Source of the DNA: Thermoanaerobaculia bacterium
GTDB lineage: Bacteria; Acidobacteriota; Thermoanaerobaculia; Gp7-AA8
Assembly (NCBI GenBank): GCA_017883205.1
Contig: JADGNZ010000030.1
Coordinates: 1-64,000, forward strand
Reading direction: 5' to 3'
DNA: 64,000 bases
Positions 1-12,016 of this stretch are shown one piece after another; positions within the stretch are counted from its first letter, which is position 1, and the number at the start of each line of letters is the position of its first letter. A model generated the notes under the pieces. It did not search any database, had not been told where the DNA came from, and worked only from the letters and a program-made list of their open reading frames with translations. Position numbers and translations under genes: made by a program.

Positions 1-3656
<3,656 letters not shown>

Positions 3657-3930
3657 TCAATTGCTCCTTTGGGTCGCGGCGTGCGCGGCTGCGGCACTTC
3701 GAGCGCGGTGGGTGTAGACAGCAAAAGGCCGCACGGCAGAAAGCTCTGCCTGCGACCGTCGGTTGCGGTCCACGCACACCGGGTTCGTCACTGCGTTAGT
3801 CGAGATTGACGCGCCCTCAATGAGAATTTCTTAGGCGAGTCCCGCCGCAGGCAACGCGGCAGGGTGGATTCGCGAGGATTGTGAGCTATCGGAAAGGGCC
3901 GCTCCCCCCCTTTCCAGCTCAGAGATGTCT

Positions 3931-3974
3931 AACAAAAAGCAGATTCCGGACGGGACATTCCTCCCCGTCCGGAA
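3931..3974 (-). terminator. Hairpin between rplL and rpoB, likely attenuator
   Basis: A perfect 11-bp stem (3944-3954 with 3964-3974, arm TTCCGGACGGG) is followed on the minus strand by ATCTGC and then a run of five T (3934-3938). It lies in the 382-bp gap between rplL and rpoB, where enterobacteria carry a partial terminator that sets the ribosomal protein to RNA polymerase ratio. The same role here is inference. The rest of the gap (3657-3930 and 3975-4038) shows no gene that I can support. Confidence 0.65.
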
Positions 3975-4038
3975 AACTTTCATACTCGGATAAGCCGCTG
4001 GTTGTTGAGATCGCCAGCGAAAACCACCACAAACGTCA

Positions 4039-4419
4039 CTACTTGATCGTGACTTTGGCGCCGGCCTCTTCGAACTTCTTCTTGATGTTCTCAGCCTCAT
4101 CCTTCGAGACCGCTTCCTTGATCGTCGACGGCGCGGCCTCAACGAGGTCCTTCGCTTCCTTCAGACCAAGGCTCGTCACTTCGCGTACAGCCTTGATGAC
4201 GTTGATCTTCTTCTCGCCAACCTCGGTGAGAAGGACGGCAAACTCGGTCTGTACCTCGACCGGAGCCGCTGCTGCTGCCGGGCCCGCTGCTGCTGCCGGA
4301 GCGGCTGCTGCCGCGGCCGACACGCCGAAGCGGTCTTCCAGTGCCTTGACCAGGTTCGAAAGGTCCAGCACCGACATGGTCTCAATCTGCTTCACGAAAT
4401 CTTCAGTCGAAATAGCCAT
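4039..4419 (-). CDS. rplL: Ribosomal protein bL12 (L7/L12)
   Basis: Stalk protein of the 50S subunit that recruits translational GTPases. The product is 126 residues. The N-terminal dimerisation helix ([19 protein letters not shown]) is followed by an Ala/Pro-rich hinge at about 38-58, then the conserved C-terminal domain ([32 protein letters not shown]). I chose ATG at 4419 because GGAGG lies five or six bases upstream. An in-frame ATG at 4431 lies before that site. It follows rplJ with a 73-bp gap. Confidence 0.97.
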   Translation of the reverse strand: MAISTEDFVKQIETMSVLDLSNLVKALEDRFGVSAAAAAAPAAAAGPAAAAAPVEVQTEFAVLLTEVGEKKINVIKAVREVTSLGLKEAKDLVEAAPSTIKEAVSKDEAENIKKKFEEAGAKVTIK

Positions 4420-4492
4420 TTCAGCCTCCAAATAGTGTTGAGTCGTTCAAAATCTCTTGCGTCGCGGGCGATGCCGCGGCGCGGAATCAGTC

Positions 4493-5086
4493 TTATGCGG
4501 TTGCCTCGGGTGCGGCGGGTGCTTCGGGTGCGGGTGCTTCGGATGCCTCGGGGGCAGCGGTTGCTGCGCCTTCGCCCTTCTGCTTGGCGATCTGATCGAT
4601 GACCACCGCCAGGTTGCGGATGTTCGCCGCCAGCACGGTCGCCAGCCCTCGCATCGGGCTCTGCAGAACGTACAGCAGCTTCGAGATCAGCTCGTTGCGT
4701 GACGGCAGATTGGCGATTGCCTGGATCTGGTCGGCCGCGACGATCTGGCCGTTGAGCATCGCCCCTTTGAACGTGATCGCCGGAACGTCTTTGGCGAACT
4801 TCGTCAACGCCTTCGCCAGCGCGACGGCGTCCGTGGTGTTGTAGGCCACGGCGGTCGGGCCGCTGAATGCACCCTTCAGCGCCGTCAGCGGCGAGTCCTT
4901 GACCGCGATGAGGGCCAGGGTGTTCTTGACGACGACGTACGTCGAGCTCGTGTCGCGCACCTGCCGGCGCAGTTCGGTGACCTGCGGGACGGTGATGCCT
5001 TTGAACGACATCACGAATGCGTTCGTGGCTTTGCCGATGCCTTCGCCGAGCTCGGAGATCGCTGCTGCTTTGTCTTCGCGATTCAT
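4493..5086 (-). CDS. rplJ: Ribosomal protein uL10
   Basis: Base of the ribosomal stalk that binds L7/L12 dimers through its C-terminal helix and 23S rRNA through its N-terminal domain. The product is 197 residues and starts MNREDKAAAISEL, with the family block VVVKNTLALIA and RGLATVLAANIRNLAVVIDQIA. The tail (about 170-197) is an Ala/Pro/Glu-rich extension beyond the usual end. GGAGG lies four bases upstream of the ATG. It follows rplA after nine bases, so the genes are cotranscribed. Confidence 0.97.
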   Translation of the reverse strand: MNREDKAAAISELGEGIGKATNAFVMSFKGITVPQVTELRRQVRDTSSTYVVVKNTLALIAVKDSPLTALKGAFSGPTAVAYNTTDAVALAKALTKFAKDVPAITFKGAMLNGQIVAADQIQAIANLPSRNELISKLLYVLQSPMRGLATVLAANIRNLAVVIDQIAKQKGEGAATAAPEASEAPAPEAPAAPEATA

Positions 5087-5095
5087 GCTCCCTCC

Positions 5096-5797
5096 TTACT
5101 CTGCCTTCGCCTCGGCCACGGCCGTGTCGATCGCAATCGAGGGGCTCATCGTGGACGAGATGTAGATGCTGCGGACGTACTTGCCCTTCGCTGCCGGCGG
5201 CTTGGCTTTGCGAATGGCGGTGATGATGCTGCTGGCGTTTTCCTGGAGCTGCGTCGCGGAAAACGCGATCTTTCCAACCGGAACGTGGATGATCGACGTC
5301 TTGTCGACGCGGAACTCCACCTTACCGGCCTTGATCTCCGAGATCGCCTTGGCGACGTCGAACGTGACGGTGCCGGTCTTCGGATTCGGCATCAGCCCGC
5401 GGGGACCGAGGACTTTGCCGAGCTTACCGACCGAACGCATCATGTCCGGCGTGGCAATGACGGCGTCGAAATCAGTCCAGCCACCCTGGATCTTCTCGAC
5501 GATCTCGTCTCCACCGACCATGTCAGCGCCGGCTTCGGTAGCCTCACGCTGTTTGTCGCCTTGTGCGATCACGAGCACGCGCTTCGACTGTCCGGTACCG
5601 TGCGGGAGCACGGTGGTGCCGCGGACCATCTGATCGGCGTGCTTGGGATCGACTCCGAGAAGGAGCGACAGTTCGACCGTCTCGTTGAACTTGGCATACG
5701 CGATCTGCTTGAGCAGACCGAACGCCTCATCCAACTGGTACGGCCGCTGTTCGACCTTCTCGAACGCTGCACGGTACTTCTTGCCGTGTCTGGCCAA
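5096..5797 (-). CDS. rplA: Ribosomal protein uL1
   Basis: L1 stalk protein that takes part in E-site tRNA release and, in many bacteria, represses its own operon. It is 233 residues from a TTG start at 5797, read as [15 protein letters not shown]. This start is preferred because GGAGGTGA is five bases upstream and the product then matches the family N-terminus; an upstream extension would not. Conserved blocks are [26 protein letters not shown] and the C-terminal ISSTMSPSI. The rplK-rplA gap is 122 bp and contains a short palindrome near 5885-5910. Confidence 0.96.
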   Translation of the reverse strand: MARHGKKYRAAFEKVEQRPYQLDEAFGLLKQIAYAKFNETVELSLLLGVDPKHADQMVRGTTVLPHGTGQSKRVLVIAQGDKQREATEAGADMVGGDEIVEKIQGGWTDFDAVIATPDMMRSVGKLGKVLGPRGLMPNPKTGTVTFDVAKAISEIKAGKVEFRVDKTSIIHVPVGKIAFSATQLQENASSIITAIRKAKPPAAKGKYVRSIYISSTMSPSIAIDTAVAEAKAE

Positions 5798-5919
5798 ATT
5801 CACCTCCGTAGTGTTAGCGGCGGGCACGAGTCCCGCCTCCTACTTTGTTTGCACCGGCTACGCGCCGGCGCGACCTTTCAAACCGAATGTTCAGTGTTGA
5901 ACATTCAACATTCTGCGTT

Positions 5920-6345
5920 TCAGCCGGTGACCTCGAGGCCCATCGACCGCGCCGTTCCCATGACCGTCTTCATAGCCGCTTCGAGCGACGCCGCGTTCAG
6001 ATCCGGCATCTTGGTCTTGGCGATCTCCTCGACCTGCTTGCGCGTGACGCTGCCGACCTTCGTCTTGTTCGGAACGCCCGAGCCCTTCGGGATGCCGGCC
6101 GCCTTGAGCAGCAGGATCGCCGCGGGAGGCGTCTTGGTGATGAAGGTGAAGGTGCGGTCGGAGAAGACGGTGATGACCACCGGAATGATCAGCCCCTGCT
6201 GACCTTGCGTGCGGGCGTTGAAGGTCTTGCAGAACTCCATGATGTTCACGCCGTGCTGGCCGAGGGCCGGACCGACGGGTGGAGCGGGAGTTGCGGCGCC
6301 CGCTGGAATCTGAAGCTTGATGTATCCCGTAATTTTCTTAGCCAT
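5920..6345 (-). CDS. rplK: Ribosomal protein uL11
   Basis: Binds the GTPase-associated centre of 23S rRNA. The 141-residue product has full family length, with the N-terminal proline-rich [20 protein letters not shown] block and the C-terminal rRNA-binding domain ([29 protein letters not shown]). It lies 22 bp downstream of nusG in the usual nusG-rplK-rplA-rplJ-rplL order. Confidence 0.98.
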   Translation of the reverse strand: MAKKITGYIKLQIPAGAATPAPPVGPALGQHGVNIMEFCKTFNARTQGQQGLIIPVVITVFSDRTFTFITKTPPAAILLLKAAGIPKGSGVPNKTKVGSVTRKQVEEIAKTKMPDLNAASLEAAMKTVMGTARSMGLEVTG

Positions 6346-6367
6346 AATTTCTCGTCTCTGAAATCGG

Positions 6368-6961
6368 TTATCTCTTCTGGGCTCCGCCCGTTGCGCTGCC
6401 GCCCTGCTCTTCGCTCGGATCGAACCGGGCCACTTGCAGGAAGTCGAGCTCGACCGGCGTGGAGCGGCCGAAGATCGTGACCATGACCTTCAACGTGCTG
6501 CGGTCGAGGTTCACTTCCTCCACCACTCCGGTGAAGTTCGAGAACGGCCCGTCGATGATGCGGACGTGCTCGCCGTGCTCGTAAACATGCTTTGGTTTCG
6601 GCTTCTCTTTCGTGGTCACGACCTGCGTCAGGATCTGGTCGACTTCCTCAGGCGTCAGCGGCGTCGGCTTCTTGCCGGTGCCGACGAAGCCGGTAACCTT
6701 CGGCGTGTTCTTGACGAGATGCCAGGCGTCGTCCGCCATGTCCATCTCCACGAGGATGTAGCCGGGGAAGAACTTCCGCTGCACCTCGCGCTTCTTGCCG
6801 CCCTTCATCTCGATGAGCGTTTCGGTCGGGATCTTGATCTCGCCGAACTTGCCGCGCATGCCGAGGGCTTCGATTCGCTGGTTGAGGTTCTCGCGCACCC
6901 TCTCCTCGAATCCGGAGTAGGTGTGGACGATGTACCACTGCTTCTGTGCCGTTTCGGCCAT
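6368..6961 (-). CDS. nusG: Transcription termination/antitermination factor NusG
   Basis: Processivity factor that binds RNA polymerase through its NGN domain and couples to S10 or Rho through its KOW domain. The product is 197 residues from ATG at 6961, beginning [20 protein letters not shown]. The NGN core includes [18 protein letters not shown] and [14 protein letters not shown]. The KOW motif is [21 protein letters not shown]. The start lies two bases after the secE stop, so translation is probably coupled. An in-frame upstream extension would overlap secE and is not supported. Confidence 0.97.
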   Translation of the reverse strand: MAETAQKQWYIVHTYSGFEERVRENLNQRIEALGMRGKFGEIKIPTETLIEMKGGKKREVQRKFFPGYILVEMDMADDAWHLVKNTPKVTGFVGTGKKPTPLTPEEVDQILTQVVTTKEKPKPKHVYEHGEHVRIIDGPFSNFTGVVEEVNLDRSTLKVMVTIFGRSTPVELDFLQVARFDPSEEQGGSATGGAQKR

Positions 6962-6963
6962 CA

Positions 6964-7212
6964 CTAGGTGCCTGCTCCGAACCGCGTGAAGAGGAAGTCG
7001 ATCAACTTGAAGAAGATGACGTCGCATGCCCAGAGATAAATCGCGAAGATGATCGTCGACACGATCACGACAACGGTCGTCCCGACGACTTCAGGACGGC
7101 CCGGCCAGGTGACCTTCTTCATTTCCGAGTTGGTGTCGCGAAAAAAGTCGCGTGTGGTGAGCCACCACTCGCGCGGCCTTGCGACGATGCTGTTGTCTTT
7201 GTCTGATTCCAT
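6964..7212 (-). CDS. secE: Preprotein translocase subunit SecE
   Basis: Small essential clamp of the SecYEG channel. The 82-residue product has the single-helix form of SecE: an amphipathic segment with the hallmark [14 protein letters not shown], then one membrane helix at about 44-68. It sits directly before nusG with a two-base gap, and after tRNA-Trp, the common bacterial order. Confidence 0.96.
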   Translation of the reverse strand: MESDKDNSIVARPREWWLTTRDFFRDTNSEMKKVTWPGRPEVVGTTVVVIVSTIIFAIYLWACDVIFFKLIDFLFTRFGAGT

Positions 7213-7309
7213 CGATACCCCGAAAAACGCTGACAGCTTTCAGCCCTCATCCCTCCGCGGCCGGTGCCGTCTGTGAAGATTGAGAGCTGAATGCTGGAAG
7301 CTTGAGATT

Positions 7310-7385
<76 letters not shown>

Positions 7386-7495
7386 GCAAGTGCCGCAAAA
7401 GCCTGCAAAAGCGGGCTCAAAGCGACTTATTCCCCCGCGATTTCCATGCCCGCATCCCCCGGCCGCTCCAACGGCGTCAGGATTCGTGCTTCGCC

Positions 7496-7657
7496 TTACT
7501 TCGTTTCCCTGTGTGGCGTGTGCTTCCGGTCATGACGGCAGAACTTCTTCAGCTCGAGCTTCTCCGTCATGGTTTTCTTGTTCTTGGTCGTCGTGTAGTT
7601 CCGGCGTTTGCACTCGGAACACTGGAGCGTGATGATTTCTCTGCCTGCGCGTGCCAT
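7496..7657 (-). CDS. rpmG: Ribosomal protein bL33
   Basis: Small 50S protein near the E site. The product is 53 residues from ATG at 7657, starting [20 protein letters not shown], with GGAG upstream. The first zinc pair (CSEC) is present, but the second knuckle reads FCRHDRKHT, so one of the four usual cysteines is replaced by Asp. It is therefore intermediate between zinc-binding and zinc-free forms. It lies where tuf normally intervenes between the tRNA cluster and tRNA-Trp. Confidence 0.95.
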   Translation of the reverse strand: MARAGREIITLQCSECKRRNYTTTKNKKTMTEKLELKKFCRHDRKHTPHRETK

Positions 7658-7690
7658 GTTTTCTCTACTCCGGATCTCGAATCGTTTTGA

Positions 7691-7765
7691 TGGAGCCCTC
7701 TGCGAGAGTTGAACTCGCGACCCCGTCCTTACCAAGGACGTGCTCTACCCCTGAGCTAAGAGGGC
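7691..7765 (-). tRNA. tRNA-Thr (anticodon GGT)
   Basis: Acceptor GCCCTCT pairs with AGAGGGC. The anticodon stem CGTCC/GGACG encloses loop TTGGTAA, giving anticodon GGT. The encoded 3' end is TCCA. It is the last of the four clustered tRNAs and directly precedes rpmG. Confidence 0.96.
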
Positions 7766-7780
7766 TTACTCGTGAACCCC

Positions 7781-7852
7781 GTTGTCGGTTGTCGGTGATC
7801 GGTTCTCAGAACCGCGTCTACCACTGACAACTGACAACCGAGAACTGACAAC
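7781..7852. repeat. Inverted copies of a TTGTCGGTTGTCGG-type repeat between tRNAs
   Basis: The spacer between two tRNA genes contains GTTGTCGGTTGTCGGT (7781-7796) and, in the other orientation, a run of ACTGACAACTGACAACCG (7824-7840). Related copies occur at 35730-35747, 35832-35850 and 42264-42280, so this is a dispersed repeat family in the genome. As RNA the two arms can pair into a hairpin between the tRNAs. Confidence 0.6.
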
Positions 7853-7859
7853 TACTATT

Positions 7860-7935
7860 TGGAGCGGGAGACGGGGCTCGAACCCGCGACCAACAGCTTG
7901 GAAGGCTGTGACTCTACCAACTGAGTTACTCCCGC
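7860..7935 (-). tRNA. tRNA-Gly (anticodon TCC)
   Basis: Acceptor GCGGGAG pairs with CTCCCGC. The anticodon loop between ACAGC and GCTGT is CTTCCAA, giving anticodon TCC. The T arm is GCGGGTTCGAGCCCCG and the 3' CCA is encoded. Confidence 0.96.
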
Positions 7936-7955
7936 GTTCGTTTCCTGCGAAAAAA

Positions 7956-8042
7956 TGGTGGAGAGAGGAGGGTTCGAACCTCCGTAGGTCGTTGACCGGC
8001 AGATTTACAGTCTGCTGCTTTTAACCACTCAGCCATCTCTCC
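7956..8042 (-). tRNA. tRNA-Tyr (anticodon GTA)
   Basis: An 87-base class II tRNA with acceptor GGAGAGA, anticodon loop CTGTAAA (anticodon GTA), a long variable arm, T arm with GGAGGTTCGAACCTCC, and encoded CCA. Confidence 0.96.
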
Positions 8043-8058
8043 GTTAGACCGGCTGCGC

Positions 8059-8134
8059 TGGAGCTGGCGACGGGACTCGAACCCGCGACCTGCTGATTAC
8101 AAATCAGCTGCTCTGCCAACTGAGCTATGCCAGC
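8059..8134 (-). tRNA. tRNA-Thr (anticodon TGT)
   Basis: First tRNA of the cluster. Acceptor GCTGGCA is paired with CGCCAGC, the anticodon loop is TTTGTAA (anticodon TGT), and CCA is encoded. Its predicted transcription start is about 80 bases upstream. Confidence 0.96.
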
Positions 8135-8222
8135 GCCAAACTGCAAGATTTCAAAGACACAAACAGCCTGTCGACGCCAAGCAAAGGATGGAGCTCAGAC
8201 GGCGGAAGCCGAGGAACTGCGG

Positions 8223-8251
8223 GTTATAGCAAATGGCCAAACCGTGCGCAA
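8223..8251 (-). promoter_or_regulatory. Sigma70-type promoter for the tRNA-rpmG-secE operon
   Basis: On the minus strand TTGCGC (8246-8251) is followed after 17 bases by TATAAC (8223-8228). The -10 box matches five of six consensus bases. The predicted start is near 8216, ahead of tRNA-Thr at 8134. No other promoter of this quality is evident between here and rpmG. Confidence 0.6.
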
Positions 8252-8284
8252 GAGGGAACTTATTTCGATGGGGTCAGTTTGGAC

Positions 8285-8316
8285 GGGGGAGTGGGGTGTC
8301 GGGGGTGGGGGGTGGG
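8285..8316 (+). other. G-quadruplex-forming tract upstream of the tRNA promoter
   Basis: Five G-runs of three to six bases are separated by loops of one to four bases (GGGGG-AGT-GGGG-TGTC-GGGGG-T-GGGGGG-T-GGG). A closely similar tract lies at 22827-22858, so it is also a repeated sequence. Whether it folds in vivo is unknown. Confidence 0.55.
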
Positions 8317-8379
8317 AGAAACGGCCGGGCTCGAGCTCTCTTCAGTTTCGCACGGAGCCTTTTGCGAAAGAGCCCTGAG

Positions 8380-8632
8380 TCTCTCGTGAAAGGCCTGGAG
8401 CTCTTTGCGAAGTACCCCTGAGTACTTAGCGAAGTACTCCGAGTTCTTTGCGAAGTACCCTCGAGTACTTAACGAAGTACCCCCGAGTTCTTTGCGAAGT
8501 ACTCCGAGTACTTTGCGAAGTACTCCCGAGTACTTAACGAAGTACTCCGAGTACTTAACGAAGTACCCCCGAGTACTTTGCGAAGGACTCCGAGTACTTT
8601 GCGAAGTACTCCGAGTTCTTCGCGAAGTACTC
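8380..8632. repeat. Tandem array of 21-22 bp palindromic units
   Basis: About twelve or thirteen head-to-tail units of 21 or 22 bp, consensus TACTTTGCGAAGTACYCCGAG. Each junction is itself an inverted repeat (AAGTACT-CCG-AGTACTT), so the array is both direct and palindromic. Units vary at TTTGC/TTAAC/TTAGC and at TAC/TTC. It fills the gap between the end of rlmB and the tRNA promoter. Open frames cross it on both strands only because the unit lacks stops. There are no unique spacers, so it is not a CRISPR array. Confidence 0.85.
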
Positions 8633-8699
8633 TGGCCATTAACGCATCGGACGCCGATCGACGTGTCGAAGGAGTCCCATCCCATTCAGGCTCAGTCAC

Positions 8700-9434
8700 T
8701 TACCTGTTTTGGGCAGATCCGGGGTCGTCTTGCTGGCGGCGCACCTCGTAGCAAAGCACCGCCGCCGCTGTGGCCACGTTGAACGATTCGATGTGCCCCT
8801 GCATCGGGATCGTGACGACGCGGTCGCAGTGATCGAGGACGTTGCGCCGGATCCCCTTTCCTTCGTTGCCGACGACCAAGGCCACCTTTCCGCGCAGGTC
8901 GATGGCCTGCGGCGGGTCGCCACCATCAGCCGCGGCGTAAACCCAGTAGCCAGCTTTCTGGAGCGTCTCGATCGTTCGCGCCAGGTTGGTCACCTGCGCC
9001 AGCGGCACCCACTCCGACGCGCCGGCGGAGGCTTTCACCGCGACCGGCGTCAGCCCGACGCTGTCGTGCTCCGGGATGACGACGAGATCGGCGCCGAAGC
9101 CATCCGCAACGCGAAGGATCGCCCCGAAGTTCTGCGGATCGGTGATCGAGTCAAGTATCAGCACGAACGTCGTCTCCTCGGCGGCAATAACCTCGTCGAA
9201 GTCAGCGAACGCCGTTTCCGAGATCTCCGCGACGACACCGTTGTGGACGCCGTGCCCTGCCAGTTTCTCGACATGATCGGCAGCAAGAGGGCGCACGGTC
9301 ACTCTCGCGCGCTTGGCCTCGCTCATCAGCTTCTGATGCCGCGCGGTCTCCTCACGGACCACACCGATATAGCGGATCTTCTCGGGATGCGAGCGGATGG
9401 CTTCGAGAACGGGGTTGACTCCGTAGATGATCAC
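8700..9434 (-). CDS. rlmB: 23S rRNA 2'-O-methyltransferase, RlmB/TrmH family (SpoU)
   Basis: A SPOUT-class methyltransferase, 244 residues from a GTG at 9434 (read MIIYGVNPVLEAIRSHPEK). The N-terminal substrate-binding domain (HGVHNGVVAEI) precedes the trefoil-knot domain with motif 1 LDSITDPQNFGAILRVAD, motif 2 VALVVGNEGKGI and motif 3 IPMQGHIESFNVATAAAVL. The long in-frame extension upstream (to 9779) runs through an inverted repeat and the 3' end of pyrD and is rejected. No clear ribosome site precedes the GTG, so the exact start is uncertain. Specificity for G2251 is inferred from length and architecture. Confidence 0.88.
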   Translation of the reverse strand: MIIYGVNPVLEAIRSHPEKIRYIGVVREETARHQKLMSEAKRARVTVRPLAADHVEKLAGHGVHNGVVAEISETAFADFDEVIAAEETTFVLILDSITDPQNFGAILRVADGFGADLVVIPEHDSVGLTPVAVKASAGASEWVPLAQVTNLARTIETLQKAGYWVYAAADGGDPPQAIDLRGKVALVVGNEGKGIRRNVLDHCDRVVTIPMQGHIESFNVATAAAVLCYEVRRQQDDPGSAQNR

Positions 9435-9490
9435 GACGAGCAGTGTAGGCCAACGCGGGAGTCGGCGGTCGGAGCGAGCGAGCGCGAAAC

Positions 9491-9584
9491 GTAGGTCGGA
9501 CTCTCCAGTCCGACTCTGTCGATGCGGAGGAAAACCGTCGGACTGGAGAGTCCGACCTACGTTGGACTGGAGAGTCCGACCTAC
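9491..9584. repeat. 24-bp inverted repeat plus a direct copy between pyrD and rlmB
   Basis: GTAGGTCGGACTCTCCAGTC at 9491 onward (24 bp arm to 9514) pairs perfectly with 9537-9560. A third, near-identical copy of the right arm follows at 9561-9584 with one change. Transcribed in either direction it makes a very strong stem-loop, probably a REP-like mobile hairpin. Confidence 0.8.
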
Positions 9585-9591
9585 GCCGGCT

Positions 9592-10617
9592 TCACTCCGT
9601 TGGCGAGCGGCGATCAGATCGGGCGCCGTCCTTCTCCGACCGCCGACCCGCGACGCCGCGCGATAGCCTCGACGGCAGTAACGGCCCTTCGTAGATGAAA
9701 CCGGTGTAGAGCTGCACGAGATCGGCGCCGGCGTCCAGCCTTTCGCGAACATCATCATCAGTGAAAATGCCTCCGACACCGACGAGCGGAAACGACGGAC
9801 CGGCGTATTTGCGCACGGCGGCGAGGACCGATGTCGATGGCGCCAGCAGCGGCGCGCCCGATAGCCCTCCGCTCTCGGCGGCCACGAACGGCCGTGCGAT
9901 CGTCGTGTTCGTGCAGATCATCCCGTCAGCCAGCTTCACGCAAACGTCACAGATCTCGCCGAGGAGCACTTCATCGACGTCCGGAGCGATCTTGACCAGA
10001 CGCGGCTTGCTGCTGCCGACCGCGCGAAGGATCGGCTCGAGATGCTCGGGACGTTGCAACTCGCGCAGCGACGGCGTGTTCGGCGAGGAAAGGTTGACGA
10101 CGACCGCGTCTGCCAACGGCGCTAGCTTCATCGCGCACGCGCCGTAATCATCGGCGGCGCCATCGAGCGGTACGTCGCGGTTCTTGCCGATGTTGACGAA
10201 GAGCGGGATCGTTCGCTTCCACGACATCAGCCGCGCGGCGACGGTATCGGCACCATCGTTGTTGAATCCCAGTCGATTGATGAGCGCTTTCTGCTCGGGG
10301 TAGCGGAACAGGCGCGGACGCGGGTTGCCCGGTTGCGGACGCAGCGTGACTGTACCCACTTCGACGAAGCCGAAGCCGAGTGCGGCCAGGATCGGCATGA
10401 GCAGTCCGTTCTTGTCGAAGCCGGCGGCGATTCCGATCGGCGACGGAAAGGTCAGGCCGAGGAGCTCGCGGCGCGCGCTGGCGGGCGGCGCGCAGAAGCG
10501 CTCGATCGCGCGCAGCACGAGAGGGATGTTCTGCAGCGCGATCATCTGGCGCGTCGTGAAATCGTGCGCGTCCTCGGCGTCGAGCAGGAAGAGCAGCTTG
10601 CGGATCAGCGAATACAT
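9592..10617 (-). CDS. pyrD: Dihydroorotate dehydrogenase (quinone), class 2
   Basis: Oxidises dihydroorotate to orotate in pyrimidine synthesis, passing electrons to quinone at the membrane. The product is 341 residues. The N-terminal helical extension typical of class 2 (LIRKLLFLLDAEDAHDF) is present. FMN and substrate motifs include IGIAAGFDKNG, NRLGFNNDG, NLSSPNTPSLRELQ (the Ser base of class 2), KIAPD and TNTTI. The last 20 or so residues are Arg/Ser-rich beyond the usual end and abut the downstream inverted repeat, so the stop may have shifted. The start overlaps the gltX stop by 13 bases. Confidence 0.95.
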   Translation of the reverse strand: MYSLIRKLLFLLDAEDAHDFTTRQMIALQNIPLVLRAIERFCAPPASARRELLGLTFPSPIGIAAGFDKNGLLMPILAALGFGFVEVGTVTLRPQPGNPRPRLFRYPEQKALINRLGFNNDGADTVAARLMSWKRTIPLFVNIGKNRDVPLDGAADDYGACAMKLAPLADAVVVNLSSPNTPSLRELQRPEHLEPILRAVGSSKPRLVKIAPDVDEVLLGEICDVCVKLADGMICTNTTIARPFVAAESGGLSGAPLLAPSTSVLAAVRKYAGPSFPLVGVGGIFTDDDVRERLDAGADLVQLYTGFIYEGPLLPSRLSRGVAGRRSEKDGARSDRRSPTE

Positions 10618-12002
10618 TGCTCGACGCGCGCGAGCGGCGAGAGCACGCCCGGATCCGATTCGCTGGCCCGCGCCAGCAGCGGGATCGCACGCACCAGCTC
10701 CGGCCCGTGGTCCATCCCGGTCATCGCCAGGCGCAGCGGCATGAACAGCTCTTTCCCCTTGAGGCCGGTAGCCTTCTTCAGCCGCTCGTTCATCGCTTTG
10801 ACCGCGTCGGCGTCGTGGGGCGCGCCATGCTCGCGAAGATCAGCAGCGACCGCCGAGGCGAAGGCGCGATCGATCTCCGGCGTGCTGTACTCCGTCACGA
10901 AGCGCAACACCTCGAGGAACTGGGGAAGCAGATGGACGGACGTCTTCACGACGTCGATCGCTTCTTCCAGCCACGGAGTATCGATTCCGATCGAATGCAC
11001 CACCAGCGGGCGCAGGACAGCGGCGCTCATGGCATGGATGTACTGGCTGTTCAGCCACTCGAACTTCTGCGGATCGAAGACCGCCGGCGCCGAGTTCACG
11101 CGGTCGAGCGTGAAGTTCTCGATTGCGTACTGGCGGTCGAAGACATCGCGGCCGTCGGGCGCCGACCAGCCGAGCATCGTCAGATAGTTGAACATCGCGT
11201 CGGGAAGGAATCCCGCTTCCGCGTACGCCGTGACCGACGTGGCGCCGTGACGTTTCGAGAGCTTCGTCCGGTCCTGCCCCAGGATCAGCGAGACGTGCGC
11301 GAAAAGGGGAACGGCCCATTCCATGGCGCGATAAATCAGCACCTGCCGATGCGTATTCGTCAAATGCTCCTCGGCACGAATGACGTGCGAGATCTCCATG
11401 TCGTGATCGTCGACGACGACGGAGAAGTTGTACGTGGGATGACCATCGGAGCGGATGAGGATGAAATCGCCGAGCGACTCGCGCTTCCAGGTCACCTCGC
11501 CGCGGATCAGATCGTCGATGGTGACGTCGCCGTCGTCGGGAACGTGAAACCGCATCGCGTGCGGAGTCTGCTCAGCGTTGCCCTTATCAGTGCGGCGGTT
11601 GATCCAGCACTTGAGATCGTAGTGCGGCGGTCTCCCGGCGACCTCCGCCTCTTTCCGCTTCGCCTCGAGCTCTTCCTCGGTGCAGTAGCAGCGATAGACG
11701 ACGCCGCGATCGAGAAGCTCGCGCGCCACTGCGGCGTACCTATTCACACGCTCCGACTGCCGATACGGCGTGTGCGGGCCGCCGATGTCCGGACCTTCAT
11801 CCCAAAGCAGGCCAAGCCAGCGAAGGTCGTCGAGCACCATCGTTTCCGACTCAGCGGTGGAGCGCGCCTGATCGGTGTCCTCGACGCGGATGATGAACGT
11901 CCCGCCGTGATGCTTGGCGAAGAGCCAGTTGAAAATCGCGGTACGCGCGCCGCCGACGTGGAGGTGACCGGTGGGAGATGGAGCAAAACGAACGCGGGTC
12001 AT
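10605..12002 (-). CDS. gltX: Glutamyl-tRNA synthetase
   Basis: Charges tRNA-Glu (class I synthetase). It is 465 residues from ATG at 12002 (MTRVRFAPSPTGHLHVGGA). The HIGH-type motif is TGHLHVG and the KMSKS-type motif is KLSKRHG. A zinc-site pattern CYC...HYDLKC (about residues 105-135) matches the E. coli enzyme. A TTG at 12020 overlapping the upstream stop is an alternative start but would add residues not seen in the family. It overlaps pyrD. Confidence 0.95.
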   Translation of the reverse strand: MTRVRFAPSPTGHLHVGGARTAIFNWLFAKHHGGTFIIRVEDTDQARSTAESETMVLDDLRWLGLLWDEGPDIGGPHTPYRQSERVNRYAAVARELLDRGVVYRCYCTEEELEAKRKEAEVAGRPPHYDLKCWINRRTDKGNAEQTPHAMRFHVPDDGDVTIDDLIRGEVTWKRESLGDFILIRSDGHPTYNFSVVVDDHDMEISHVIRAEEHLTNTHRQVLIYRAMEWAVPLFAHVSLILGQDRTKLSKRHGATSVTAYAEAGFLPDAMFNYLTMLGWSAPDGRDVFDRQYAIENFTLDRVNSAPAVFDPQKFEWLNSQYIHAMSAAVLRPLVVHSIGIDTPWLEEAIDVVKTSVHLLPQFLEVLRFVTEYSTPEIDRAFASAVAADLREHGAPHDADAVKAMNERLKKATGLKGKELFMPLRLAMTGMDHGPELVRAIPLLARASESDPGVLSPLARVEQCIR

Positions 12003-12016
12003 GTGGCCCAACGATA

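Noticed and set aside
8380-8632. CRISPR array
   Set aside because: Units are contiguous with no unique spacers, and no cas gene is present.
9435-9779. N-terminal extension of rlmB
   Set aside because: It reads through the inverted repeat and antisense-frame pyrD sequence; the conserved domain starts at the GTG at 9434.
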